Under the pieces are notes generated by a model that was not told the DNA's origin, made no database searches, and saw only the letters and a list, made by a program, of their open reading frames with translations. A DNA stretch of 64,000 nucleotides. Origin: Planomicrobium sp. CPCC 101079 (GTDB lineage Bacteria > Bacillota > Bacilli > Bacillales_A > Planococcaceae). The stretch lies in the NCBI RefSeq assembly GCF_007859275.1, contig NZ_VOHC01000003.1, forward strand, positions 35,963 to 99,962, given 5' to 3'. The position numbers and the translations under genes were made by a program. Position 1 is the stretch's first letter; each line of letters opens with the position of its first letter. Below, in pieces: positions 53,224-61,596 of the stretch.

Positions 53224-53256
53224 AAGAGCAGCCGTAAAAATCGGCTGCTCTTTTTA
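53224..53256 (+). terminator. Intrinsic terminator
   Basis: aagagcagccg and cggctgctctt flank a taaaaat loop, followed by T. It ends guaC. Confidence 0.88.
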
Positions 53257-53296
53257 GGTGATTCCAGTATAAAAGTGAAGTTGCAGGAAAAATGGA

Positions 53297-53324
53297 TTGA
53301 TTCAGTTTTAATATTTGATATAAT
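53297..53324 (+). promoter_or_regulatory. Promoter of the T-box leader and metG
   Basis: TTGATT (53297-53302) and TATAAT (53319-53324) are 16 bases apart, with a TGA extension before the -10. Transcription would begin near 53331, just before the conserved start of the T-box leader. Confidence 0.7.
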
Positions 53325-53330
53325 ATGTAA

Positions 53331-53625
53331 AAACAAAAGCATTGATGGGGAAAAGTAAATTGATGGCATTTTTTACAGAGAGCTTCGGCAGCTGAAAAGA
53401 AGCGGAGATGCGCAATCGAAAAATGGCCCCGGAGCTTCGCACTGAACAATTCCTCATGGAAACAGTAGGATGCGACAAGTATGGGCACTTGTTATCAAAG
53501 CCACAGTACAGAATTTTTGGTACTTACAGAGGCTGCCTATGCAAATAGGCGGCGAATTAAAGTGGAACCGCGGGAGAACCCCGTCTTTATCAGGATATGA
53601 TAAAGACGGGGTTTTTTATTACTTA
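53331..53625 (+). promoter_or_regulatory. T-box riboswitch (methionine tRNA-sensing)
   Basis: The leader shows the T-box elements in order: gatggggaaaagta at the stem I base, the cagagagcttcgg motif, a likely specifier ATG (53423-53425, in gaaaaatggcccc), the T-box core aagtggaaccgcggg (53560-53574) and a terminator stem with 16-bp arms, aaccccgtctttatca and its complement (53577-53613), plus T-run. Uncharged tRNA-Met would favour the antiterminator and switch on the downstream methionyl-tRNA synthetase. The specifier position is my reading of the stem I 3' side. Confidence 0.9.
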
Positions 53626-53641
53626 AAAAGGAGTGAGTCGG

Positions 53642-55276
53642 ATGAATGTATTGATTGGAGGGGCATGGCCATATGCTAATGGCTCGTTGCATCTTGGCCA
53701 TATCGCCGCATTGCTGCCAGGTGATATTTTGGCCAGGTATTACCGGTTAAAAGGGGAGGACGTGTTGTATGTATCGGGCAGCGACTGCAACGGAACGCCT
53801 ATTTCCATCAGAGCCAGCCAAGAAGGTGTGCCGGTCAAGGAAATTGCCGACCGCTATCACGCTGAATTCCAAAAGAGTTTTCAGGATCTTGGATTTTCAT
53901 ACGATTTGTACACACGGACGGATGCCGTTTTTCATCATCAAGTAGTCCAAAATGTTTTTTTAGAGTTACAGCATAATGGCTATATCTACAAAAAGGAAAT
54001 CGAACAGACGTATTGCGAGTTTGACAAGCAATTTCTGCCCGACCGTTTTGTTGAGGGAATATGTCCGGTTTGCGGAGCCCAGTCTCGGGGAGACCAATGT
54101 GATAACTGTTCGACAATACTGGACGCCCTGGATTTGTTGGAACCAACGTGTAAAATTTGCGGCAACCCGCCGACTGTCAAGAAAACAGAGCATTTTTATT
54201 TTGAATTGAGTCTTTTTCAAAAGGAGCTGGAGCAGTATGCAGAAAACGCAAAAGACGAAAAAAGGTGGCGCGAAAACGCCATCAACCTGACTGAGAGGTA
54301 TTTGAATGAGGGATTGGTGGACCGGGCAGTGTCACGTGATTTGCCAAACGGCGTCAGTTTGCCGGTGGAAGGGTACGAAGACAAGAAAATCTATGTATGG
54401 ATCGAGGCCGTTTCAGGTTATTATTCTGCCAGCAAAGAATGGGCGGCTCTCTATAAAAAAGACGATGGGGCGTTTTGGCAGGAAGATGCAAAGGCATATT
54501 ATGTCCATGGCAAAGACAATATTCCATTCCATACCATAATATGGCCAGCAATTTTAAAAGGGATCCACGTACCAGGTTTGCCGACCCATATTGTGTCAAA
54601 CGAATACTTGACGCTCGAGAAAAAGAAGTTATCGACAAGCAAAAACTGGGCAGTCTGGGTGCCCGATGTGTTAAAACGCTATCACCCCGACTCGATCCGC
54701 TATTTTCTAAGCGTCAATGCACCGGAAAACCGCGACACAGATTTTTCGTGGCGGGAGTTTATTTATAGCCACAATAGCGAACTCCTCGGCGCATATGGCA
54801 ATTTTGTCAATCGGACATTGAAGTTTATTCAGAAAAGCTATGGCGGGGCTATTCCTCAAGCGGCAGTCGATCCAGAAATTGAGGAGAAACTTGCAAGTTT
54901 ATACAAACAGGCAGGCAGTTATATTGAAAAAGGGCATATGAAACAAGCGTTGGAAACTATATTTAATTTTGTCCGTCTCGCAAACAAGTATTTTGACGAA
55001 AAAGAACCGTGGAAAGAGGTGAAAAGCAACCCTGCATCTTGCGAAAAGACAATTGCTACATGCATGTTGATTATCAACAACCTGGTCCAGCTTTTGCACC
55101 CGTTCTTGCCATTCTCTACAAATGAGGTGAAAGCAACATTAGGAATGACAAATTTAAAGTGGGAATTAATACACAATGAAACAGCCGAAGTTTCGGACAT
55201 TAAGCCGCTATTTGAACGGTACGACGTCAAAAGAATCGACGAGGAACTTGAACAACTTATTAGCCAATCCAACTAA
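53642..55276 (+). CDS. metG: Methionyl-tRNA synthetase, HLGH/KLSTS type
   Basis: This 544-residue class I synthetase charges tRNA-Met. It has the HIGH-type signature HLGH (17-20), three CxxC pairs (141/144, 153/156, 170/173) of the zinc-knuckle insert, and KLSTS (329-333) in place of KMSKS. It lacks the C-terminal tRNA-binding (Trbp111-like) domain of the usual Firmicutes enzyme, which has about 650 residues. These marks resemble the second, inhibitor-tolerant MetRS found beside the standard one in some Bacillus and Streptococcus strains. Whether another metG exists here cannot be seen. Start ATG 53642 follows ggagtg; a T-box leader controls it. Confidence 0.9.
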   Translation: MNVLIGGAWPYANGSLHLGHIAALLPGDILARYYRLKGEDVLYVSGSDCNGTPISIRASQEGVPVKEIADRYHAEFQKSFQDLGFSYDLYTRTDAVFHHQVVQNVFLELQHNGYIYKKEIEQTYCEFDKQFLPDRFVEGICPVCGAQSRGDQCDNCSTILDALDLLEPTCKICGNPPTVKKTEHFYFELSLFQKELEQYAENAKDEKRWRENAINLTERYLNEGLVDRAVSRDLPNGVSLPVEGYEDKKIYVWIEAVSGYYSASKEWAALYKKDDGAFWQEDAKAYYVHGKDNIPFHTIIWPAILKGIHVPGLPTHIVSNEYLTLEKKKLSTSKNWAVWVPDVLKRYHPDSIRYFLSVNAPENRDTDFSWREFIYSHNSELLGAYGNFVNRTLKFIQKSYGGAIPQAAVDPEIEEKLASLYKQAGSYIEKGHMKQALETIFNFVRLANKYFDEKEPWKEVKSNPASCEKTIATCMLIINNLVQLLHPFLPFSTNEVKATLGMTNLKWELIHNETAEVSDIKPLFERYDVKRIDEELEQLISQSN

Positions 55277-55436
55277 TAGGAAAGCTGGATTTTCGGTATT
55301 TTCGAAAGACGAAAGCTTAAACTCTCTATTGTTTGTTCGAAGCAAGATGATAAACTTAAATAAGGAAATGTCCTAATTTTCTTTCTACTGAAGTCGGCAA
55401 GGTTAAGAATAAAACTTAGATGGAGTGATGGAATCA

Positions 55437-55796
55437 ATGGATGTACCGGAAGAAGAAAAGTTGATCTCATTTTTTGGGTCAAAACCGAAGAGAGAAGCGG
55501 AAACGGAAATCTTCTATTATGATACATCTACATTTTCATATGAAAATGATAATGAAGTCTTCGGGGTCATAGTCTCCCCGTTCTATGACAGATTTATCCT
55601 GATGGTCAAGCATAAAGAAACACAAGAAACTTTGTTTTTTATGGAATTGCGCTCCGTCCAAAAGTTCGAATTGATAGATGATTTGATCCAAAAGAAGGTT
55701 CGATTATTCCACGGAGAATCCGAAATCTATCAAAATATAATAGAATTCACTTTCACGCCCCGTTTTAAAATGATCTTTGAGGAACAATACAGATAG
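55437..55796 (+). CDS. Uncharacterised protein
   Basis: A protein of about 119 residues starting MDVPEEEKLISFFGSKPKRE, with an EVFGVIVSPFYDRFILMVKH core and alternating strand-like segments; soluble, acidic, no Cys. The start is uncertain among GTG 55425, ATG 55428 and ATG 55437. The ggag at 55422 is too close to the first two and rather far from the third, which I chose. The next gene begins 11 bases after the stop, so the two are an operon. The family is not recognised; the size and pairing recall immunity proteins. Confidence 0.65.
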   Translation: MDVPEEEKLISFFGSKPKREAETEIFYYDTSTFSYENDNEVFGVIVSPFYDRFILMVKHKETQETLFFMELRSVQKFELIDDLIQKKVRLFHGESEIYQNIIEFTFTPRFKMIFEEQYR

Positions 55797-55807
55797 GCGG
55801 GACGCCC

Positions 55808-56305
55808 ATGATAGCGTATACGTATCGCTTAGACACAAGCCTTCCAGTTGATGTGCAGGAAAATAGCGAGATGAGAGCAGGGAAAATTAAAGTCTTATGG
55901 TGCCAGCTTGCCTATCTGTTCTTTGAGAAAGGCAATTCGGTTACATTCAAATACTGGTCTGGCGACTTGTCTGCAAGAAATGGCTATTCCGGATTCGGCA
56001 TTAAAAAGGTCAAGCAACTCGCCAAACAATCAAAATTAACAATTGACTTGGATGGCATGAGCATACTCGAAGTGGAATTAAATCATAACGTAAAAAACTA
56101 TGTGCTTCATAATATCCATAAATCCGAAGACCGGCTTACACCATTTTTTCATTTTGACGTTCTTAGTGAAGAAGGCGAATCCCTCTGTACTTCACAAGAT
56201 TTTGGATCGTCAATTTTAATGGCCCTGACCGTTTCCGATTTACGGATATTGGCTGCTGATGGATTTGACTTGAATTTCTTGATCAGTCTGCCCGAATCTT
56301 GTTGA
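55808..56305 (+). CDS. Uncharacterised protein
   Basis: A 165-residue soluble protein, MIAYTYRLDTSLPVDVQENS onward, with segments KVLWCQLAYLFFEKGNSVTF and NYVLHNIHKSEDRLTPFFHF. No signal, membrane segment or known motif is visible. It is weakly preceded by ataggcgggac. The closeness to the previous gene and to the MBL gene (41 bases downstream) suggests one transcript. Function unknown. Confidence 0.65.
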   Translation: MIAYTYRLDTSLPVDVQENSEMRAGKIKVLWCQLAYLFFEKGNSVTFKYWSGDLSARNGYSGFGIKKVKQLAKQSKLTIDLDGMSILEVELNHNVKNYVLHNIHKSEDRLTPFFHFDVLSEEGESLCTSQDFGSSILMALTVSDLRILAADGFDLNFLISLPESC

Positions 56306-56346
56306 GGCAGAAGAGGTGATTTTAATTTTTGTAAAGGAGGATTTTA

Positions 56347-57156
56347 ATGGAGAATTATATTTGCGAAACTTGTGGTGTCCAATACGATTTCTCTGCAAAT
56401 GAACCTGAGCAATGCCTGATCTGCAACGAGGAACGCCAGTATGTTAATCCGAATGGGCAAAGCTGGACTACTTTGCAGGCGATGGTCGAAACAGGGGACT
56501 TTCGCAACAATTTCACTCAGGACGAGCCAGGAATTTACAGCATCCGTACCTCTCCTAATTTTGCTATTGGGCAAACCGCTTATTTGATCCATGAGGATGG
56601 TTACAATATGTTATGGGATTGCATCACGCTTCTTGACTCACCGACCATTGAAAGTGTCAAAGAATTAGGAGGAATCCAGGCAATTGCTTTGTCGCATCCG
56701 CATCATTATTCCACTCAAGTTGAATGGGCTGAAGTATTTGATGCACCAATCTACATCCATGAAGATGACCGGAAATGGGTTACCCGTCCAAGCGAACAGC
56801 TTATCTTCTGGTCAGGCGAAACGTATGAAGTCCATGGAGGGCTGGTGCTTCACCGGCTAGGCGGCCATTTCAAGGGGGCTGCTATTTTGCAGTGGAAAAA
56901 TAGCCATTTGTTTACCGGAGACGTTGTGCGGGTGATGGCAGATCCTAGCTGGGCCTCTTTCATGTATAGTTATCCTAACTTTTTGCCTTTGCCGGCAAAA
57001 ATAGTCAGGCGCATGGCGGAGCAGTTAAAATCCGTGGAATTTTATCGCGTGTATGATGCTTTTCACAGGACTATGAGAGAAAACGCAAATGAGCAGATTC
57101 AAAAATCAGCCCAAAGATACATCGATGCGATAAATGGGGAGTTATTCAGCACGTAG
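56347..57156 (+). CDS. MBL-fold metallohydrolase with N-terminal zinc-ribbon
   Basis: This 269-residue protein begins with a rubredoxin/zinc-ribbon-like knuckle (CETC at 6-9, CLIC near 22-25), followed by a metallo-beta-lactamase fold. The usual HxHxDH motif is degenerate (SHPHHYSTQVEW). The later ligands are LGGHFKGAAIL and LFTGDVVRVM. Loss of the normal Asp-His suggests a single metal or altered chemistry. The reaction is unknown. A strong gtaaaggagg ribosome site precedes ATG 56347. Confidence 0.82.
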   Translation: MENYICETCGVQYDFSANEPEQCLICNEERQYVNPNGQSWTTLQAMVETGDFRNNFTQDEPGIYSIRTSPNFAIGQTAYLIHEDGYNMLWDCITLLDSPTIESVKELGGIQAIALSHPHHYSTQVEWAEVFDAPIYIHEDDRKWVTRPSEQLIFWSGETYEVHGGLVLHRLGGHFKGAAILQWKNSHLFTGDVVRVMADPSWASFMYSYPNFLPLPAKIVRRMAEQLKSVEFYRVYDAFHRTMRENANEQIQKSAQRYIDAINGELFST

Positions 57157-57185
57157 CAAATTCACTTTTTTTGGAAAGGATACAT

Positions 57186-57578
57186 ATGAAGTATTTTTAC
57201 TGGCTATCAAGGTTTGCCCTTTTTTGGGGTCTTTCTTCTACTGCTAAATACTTTTATAAATCTTATGGCTGGTGGACAGTAGTAGTCGGGATATCAATTT
57301 TTCTAATTGTAGACTGGGTTATAAACAAAAAGTTAGAGGAAATCAAAGAAAAAGAAATTATTAAAAAATACCCTTATCTAAAAACCTTAAAAAGCGGGCA
57401 GCTTATTTCGCTAAAACTTAAAAACGGCAAAGAATTAACCCATATGACTTATTATTATTTTATTGATGATGTAATTAGCGTATCCAATTTACCCTATGGT
57501 GAAATTATCGAAAGTTTAAAGAGTATCCAGTACATTAAACTAAAGAAGATCCAAACCTTGGAAATGATAGAGAAGTAA
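57186..57578 (+). CDS. Small membrane protein, unknown function
   Basis: This 130-residue protein has an N-terminal hydrophobic pair (about 3-17 and 29-44) followed by a Lys/Glu-rich helix (NKKLEEIKEKEIIKKYPYLK) and a soluble beta-rich end (SGQLISLKLKNGKELTHMTY). The start was set at ATG 57186 because ggaaagga lies before it; an upstream in-frame codon has no site. It is in the same direction as the MBL gene, 29 bases on. A perfect terminator follows. No family recognised. Confidence 0.7.
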   Translation: MKYFYWLSRFALFWGLSSTAKYFYKSYGWWTVVVGISIFLIVDWVINKKLEEIKEKEIIKKYPYLKTLKSGQLISLKLKNGKELTHMTYYYFIDDVISVSNLPYGEIIESLKSIQYIKLKKIQTLEMIEK

Positions 57579-57615
57579 AAGAATGCCGATCCCACGGGAT
57601 CGGCATTCTTTTATT
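57577..57615 (+). terminator. Intrinsic terminator
   Basis: aaagaatgccgatcc and ggatcggcattcttt form a perfect 15-bp stem around cac... with T following. It closes the block 55437-57578. Confidence 0.88.
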
Positions 57616-57753
57616 TGCTTGTCCAAAAAATTTAGTTAAAGATATGCCTTGGATGAAACTTTGCAGAAAGAAAATCGTAAATATACAGATTGTCCGGGTA
57701 TAGCAGAAAAAGGTTTTAAAAAAGTCTTATATGAAAACATAAGGAGGAGTACG

Positions 57754-58521
57754 ATGTCATTATTTGATAAGGTAAAAGCAAGTGCAGGGATAGGCAATGC
57801 AAAAGTGGATACGCGTATTAGCAATTCGACAGCAAAACAAGGCGGCCAAGTGGCCGGTGAAGTTGTAATAAAAGGCGGTTCAGTAGAACAGCAGATCAAC
57901 TCGATTTCGATTTCTGTGGAAACATCGGTATTAGTAGAGCATGATGACCGGAAATACCGGCAAGATTTTCAGATCCAGCGTGTTAAAGTAAGTGAAGCTT
58001 TGACAATCGGGGCGAAAGAAGAAAAAGTTTTGCCTTTTTCGTTTACTTTATCTTACGAAGCCCCAATAACCACCGGCAAAAGCGAAGTTTGGCTGGATAC
58101 CGTATTGGACGTTCCATTCGCAGTCGATCCAAAAGATAAAGATGGAATCAAAGTGGCGGGAACGGAAGCTGCGGAAAAAATGCTGGCTGCAATTCAGGAA
58201 CTCGGATTCACGCTGAAATCAGTTACCAACTTGAAGAGCAGGCAGACAAAAAGTGGTTTAGTGCAAGAATTTGAATTTTACCCAAGCCCGGACTTCCGAA
58301 AACATTTCACCGAACTTGAAGTGATTTTCCTTTCTGACACAACCGGCACAACGGTATTTATCGAAATGGACCATAAAGCGAAAGGGTTAGGCGGTTTGCT
58401 GGCACAAGCGTTGGATATGGACGAATCCAGGCTTTCGATGCGTATAGAAAAACGAGACACATCGAGCGTTACAGAATTGGCCCGCGAGCTTCGGGACGTT
58501 CTTCTCCGGAATGTTCGGTAA
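57754..58521 (+). CDS. spo0M: Spo0M-family (SpoOM) protein, copy 1
   Basis: This 255-residue arrestin-fold protein of the sporulation-control (Spo0M) family opens with SLFDKVKASAGIGNAKVDTR and carries EIQRVKVSEALTI-like strands, WLDTVLDVPFAVDPKDKDGI and the C-terminal helix ELARELRDVLLR. In B. subtilis Spo0M affects sporulation and cell division by an unclear route. Start ATG 57754 follows aaggagg; in-frame upstream codons are not needed. A second copy of exactly the same length follows, separated by a terminator, so the two are separately expressed tandem paralogs. Confidence 0.88.
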   Translation: MSLFDKVKASAGIGNAKVDTRISNSTAKQGGQVAGEVVIKGGSVEQQINSISISVETSVLVEHDDRKYRQDFQIQRVKVSEALTIGAKEEKVLPFSFTLSYEAPITTGKSEVWLDTVLDVPFAVDPKDKDGIKVAGTEAAEKMLAAIQELGFTLKSVTNLKSRQTKSGLVQEFEFYPSPDFRKHFTELEVIFLSDTTGTTVFIEMDHKAKGLGGLLAQALDMDESRLSMRIEKRDTSSVTELARELRDVLLRNVR

Positions 58522-58530
58522 ACACACATA

Positions 58531-58566
58531 AAACTGGAAGAGACTTGCTCTCTTCCGGTTTTTTCG
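58531..58566 (+). terminator. Intrinsic terminator
   Basis: aactggaagaga and tctcttccggtt form a stem with one wobble pair, followed by T. It separates the two Spo0M-family genes. Confidence 0.78.
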
Positions 58567-58707
58567 CTTTCTTAGATGCATCATTTATTATCGTAATAAA
58601 TCTATTACAGCCTCTGGCACCGTTGAACTTTACATATTCTTTATAAAACAGAAGGTGAAAAATGGTACAATAGATTGAAAATACAGATAACTGAGGAGGG
58701 GATATTT

Positions 58708-59475
58708 ATGCCTGTTTCCGATAAAGTAAAAGCAACTGCCGGAATTGGAAATGCAAAAGTGGACACGTATATCAAGGAAGTAAAGGTAAGACAAGGAAAA
58801 TCCATATCAGGTGAAGTGTATGTGTTAGGCGGCGAAGCAGAACAAAAAATCGAGGGCGTGTATCTTTCAGTAATGACCTCTGTATTGACAAAAAAAGATG
58901 ATCAAAAAATAATGCAGGAAGTTGAAATCCAACGAGTAAAGGTCAGTGAACCCTTCACCATCACTCCAAACGGGGAAAAAACCATTCCATTTTCATTTTT
59001 CTTATCTCTTGAAGCGCCGATGACTGTCAAAAGAATTGAAGTATGGTTAAAGACTATATTGGACGTAGCTTTTCAATGCGACCCAAGAGACAAGAATTAT
59101 ATTCAAGTGATCGGGACAGAAGCAGCTGAGCGAGTGCTGTCTGCTGTTCAGCAATTGGATTTTTCCATTAAAAAAGCAGTCAATCTAAAAAGCCGCCGCA
59201 CCTACAGCGGTGTAATTCAGGAGTTTGAGTTTTACGCTGGAGGAAGTTTTAAGAAGGGATTTGAGGAGCTGGAATTGGTTCTTATCTCGGACAGTGCAGG
59301 AACTGCTGCTTATTTTCAACTTGCTCCGAATGGAATTGGAGAAACAAATCTTCTTGCCAAGGCAATGGATAAAAATGACCCTGAACTTTCTCTGCATTAT
59401 CGTTATGGCGACGTTCCAGCTATCAATGTTGTTGCAAACCATGTGCAAGAGCTCTTGTTAAGAAAGCTTCGATGA
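58708..59475 (+). CDS. Spo0M-family (SpoOM) protein, copy 2
   Basis: This is the 255-residue paralog of the gene at 57754. The shared plan includes KVKATAGIGNAKVDTYIKEV, VEIQRVKVSEPFTITPNGEK, WLKTILDVAFQCDPRDKNYI, GTEAAERVLSAVQQLDFS and the final ELLLRKLR. The sequences differ most in the C-terminal third, where copy 2 has NGIGETNLLAKAMDKNDPEL. Start ATG 58708 follows gaggagggg. It has its own promoter region and terminator. The pair suggests an old duplication with separate roles, perhaps as homo- or heterodimers. Confidence 0.86.
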   Translation: MPVSDKVKATAGIGNAKVDTYIKEVKVRQGKSISGEVYVLGGEAEQKIEGVYLSVMTSVLTKKDDQKIMQEVEIQRVKVSEPFTITPNGEKTIPFSFFLSLEAPMTVKRIEVWLKTILDVAFQCDPRDKNYIQVIGTEAAERVLSAVQQLDFSIKKAVNLKSRRTYSGVIQEFEFYAGGSFKKGFEELELVLISDSAGTAAYFQLAPNGIGETNLLAKAMDKNDPELSLHYRYGDVPAINVVANHVQELLLRKLR

Positions 59476-59489
59476 TCCGTCTTAAAATA

Positions 59490-59531
59490 AAAACGGCCAT
59501 TTGCAAAGATCTTCATGCAAATGGCCGTTTT
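59490..59531. terminator. Intrinsic terminator
   Basis: aaaacggccatttgca and tgcaaatggccgtttt form a perfect 16-bp stem around a 10-base loop. Confidence 0.85.
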
Positions 59532-59785
59532 CTGTAAGTTCTTATATAGAATATATCAATACGCCGTCCAGCTCCAATTTCATTGATGAGGGTCATCCTA
59601 CTGCCGATATTCGTGATGACCGCTCCAGGTGCGATACCATTGCATCGGATATTTTTATCGGCATACATAAATGCTGGACTTTGGATCAGACCTACAACTG
59701 CATTTTTAGAGGCAATGTAAGCAGCAGGTGCACGGGCTCCGTATAAGCGAAATGTTGTTGACGATAGATCCATGGCCATGTTCAA
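59513..59785 (-). pseudogene. Short-chain dehydrogenase remnant
   Basis: The minus strand keeps the middle of a classical SDR: LYGARAPAAYIASKNAVVGL with the YxxxK pair, FMYADKNIRCNGIAPGAVIT and INEIGAGRR. The N-terminal cofactor half (TGxxxGIG) and the C-terminus are missing, and the frame runs into the terminator hairpin. It is a deleted remnant and cannot be active. Confidence 0.7.
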
Positions 59786-59933
59786 GGATCGGCATGCCCA
59801 AGTGTGCGAACCGATGAAAAAAGATGTGGAAATTCAGGCGCGCATTCAAATCGACCCGGCTATGGACAAGCTATTGTTTAAAAAGGGGATGTTAGAGGTA
59901 AATTCATGGGATGAAGAGAAATTTCTCAGGTGA
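59778..59933 (+). CDS. Possible small protein or gene fragment
   Basis: The frame from ATG 59778 encodes 51 residues: MFKDRHAQVCEPMKKDVEIQ, then DPAMDKLLFKKGMLEVNSWD. The composition is protein-like, but there is no ribosome site and the 5' end overlaps the SDR remnant on the other strand. It is more likely the 3' part of a lost gene than an intact one. The 36 bases that follow hold the ribosome site of the pyruvate oxidase gene. Confidence 0.3.
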   Translation: MFKDRHAQVCEPMKKDVEIQARIQIDPAMDKLLFKKGMLEVNSWDEEKFLR

Positions 59934-59969
59934 ACAAATTGCTGTCATCAATCAAAAGGAGGAATTGCC

Positions 59970-61571
59970 ATGTTCGATCGCACTGCAGGAAGTTATGCTA
60001 TTGACCTTTTAAAAGAATGGAACATCGACCATATCTATGGAATGCCTGGAGATTCGATCAATGAATTTATGGAGGAATTGCGGAAAGAGCAAACGATCCG
60101 CTTTATTCAAATCCGGCATGAGGAGACAGGTGCCCTTGCAGCCGCTGCCTTTTCCAAACTGACCGGGAAAATCGGCGTCTGCCTTTCCATCGCCGGGCCA
60201 GGTGCGGTCCATCTGCAGAACGGGCTATATGATGCAAAGAAAGATAAAACGCCGGTATTGGCAATAGTAGGACAAGTGGAAAGCACGAAAGTTGGGACCG
60301 ACAATTTCCAGGAACTGCAACTCGAAGCGATGTTTGAAGATGCTGCGGTCTACAACCGGCGGGTCCAGTCGGCGGAACAGCTGCCGGATATGCTGAACCA
60401 AGCAATCCGGACAGCATATGCGGAAAATGGGCCGGCAGTATTAATCGTTTCAGATGATCTGTTTTCCGCAAAAATAAAGCGCAACGAACCACGCACTTCC
60501 GCTGTTTATGCTGCGCCGAAAATGCGGCCGTCCGAAGAAGATTTGGCGGAAGCCGCGCAGTTGGTAAATGCGTCAAGAAAGCCGGTCATTCTTGCCGGAA
60601 AAGGGGCTAAAGGAGCCGTAGCGGAAGTATTGTCATTTGCAGAAAAGATTAAGGCGCCCTTGATCGCTTCTTTCCCCTCGAAAGGCATTATACCGGATGA
60701 CCACCCGCAAAACCTTGGGCATTTAGGCCAGCTGGGAACCAAGCCCGCAGAAGATGCAATGAAAGAAGCCGATTTAGTCATCTTAGCCGGTACGGCATAT
60801 CCATATCGCCAGTTTCTTCCGACAAACGCTCCGGCTATTCAAATTGATATCGATCCGAAAGTGATCGGCAAATACTATCCAGCCACAGTTGGCATTGCAA
60901 GTGAGCTGAAACCGGCAATTTCTTTGCTTGCTGCTCAAGCGGAACCGAAAGATGACAGTTTTTTAAAGAAGTACATGGAAAAACGGATGGATTGGCAAGA
61001 AGAAATGCAAGCGGATATGGAAAAAGAAACCGATATCTTGCAGCCGCAGCATGTATTGGCTGAAGTTCAAAACGTACTTGATCCGGATGCTGTCGTTTCA
61101 CTTGATGTAGGAAGTGTCACCATTTGGACGGCACGTTATTTGAAACTTTCCCGGCAAAAGTTTGTCTTGTCCGCTTGGCTCGCAACTATGGGGTGCGGAT
61201 TGCCCGGTGCCATTGCGGCGAAAATCGCTTATCCGGACAAGCAAGTTATTGCACTGACAGGGGACGGTGGATTTTCCATGGGCATGCAGGATTTTGTAAC
61301 AGCCGTTAAATACGATTTGCCGATGACTATCGTCATTTTCAATAACCAAAAAATCCAGCTGATTGAGCACGAACAACAGGACAAAGGCAATACCCCAACA
61401 AATATTGAAATCGCCAATATTGATTATGCAGCGTTTGCGGCCGCATGCGGGGGAGAGGGATATACATGTAAAAATCGAGCTGAGCTGAGTGCCGCGTTGG
61501 CAAAAGCGAAACAAAGCCTAAAGCCTGTTATAATTGATGCATATGTCGAAGATATATCCCCAATCGAATAA
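59970..61571 (+). CDS. Pyruvate oxidase (thiamine-diphosphate enzyme)
   Basis: This 533-residue ThDP/FAD enzyme has the catalytic Glu in IRHEETGALAAAAFSK, the FAD-domain motif ILAGKGAKGA and the ThDP signature ALTGDGGFSMGMQDFVTAVK followed by VIFNNQKIQLIEHEQQ. The order and length match the YdaP/PoxB group, which turns pyruvate plus O2 (or a quinone) into acetate or acetyl phosphate, CO2 and H2O2. Acetolactate synthase is the nearest alternative, but the family motifs favour Pox. The ribosome site aaaggagg is strong. The alcohol dehydrogenase-like gene starts 25 bases on and is probably co-transcribed. Confidence 0.88.
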   Translation: MFDRTAGSYAIDLLKEWNIDHIYGMPGDSINEFMEELRKEQTIRFIQIRHEETGALAAAAFSKLTGKIGVCLSIAGPGAVHLQNGLYDAKKDKTPVLAIVGQVESTKVGTDNFQELQLEAMFEDAAVYNRRVQSAEQLPDMLNQAIRTAYAENGPAVLIVSDDLFSAKIKRNEPRTSAVYAAPKMRPSEEDLAEAAQLVNASRKPVILAGKGAKGAVAEVLSFAEKIKAPLIASFPSKGIIPDDHPQNLGHLGQLGTKPAEDAMKEADLVILAGTAYPYRQFLPTNAPAIQIDIDPKVIGKYYPATVGIASELKPAISLLAAQAEPKDDSFLKKYMEKRMDWQEEMQADMEKETDILQPQHVLAEVQNVLDPDAVVSLDVGSVTIWTARYLKLSRQKFVLSAWLATMGCGLPGAIAAKIAYPDKQVIALTGDGGFSMGMQDFVTAVKYDLPMTIVIFNNQKIQLIEHEQQDKGNTPTNIEIANIDYAAFAAACGGEGYTCKNRAELSAALAKAKQSLKPVIIDAYVEDISPIE

Positions 61572-61596
61572 ATTTGCGAAAGAGAGGCGAAGCCCA

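Noticed and set aside
60103..60576. 157-codon minus-strand frame inside the pyruvate oxidase gene
   Set aside because: Antisense to a conserved enzyme, low-complexity composition and no ribosome site.
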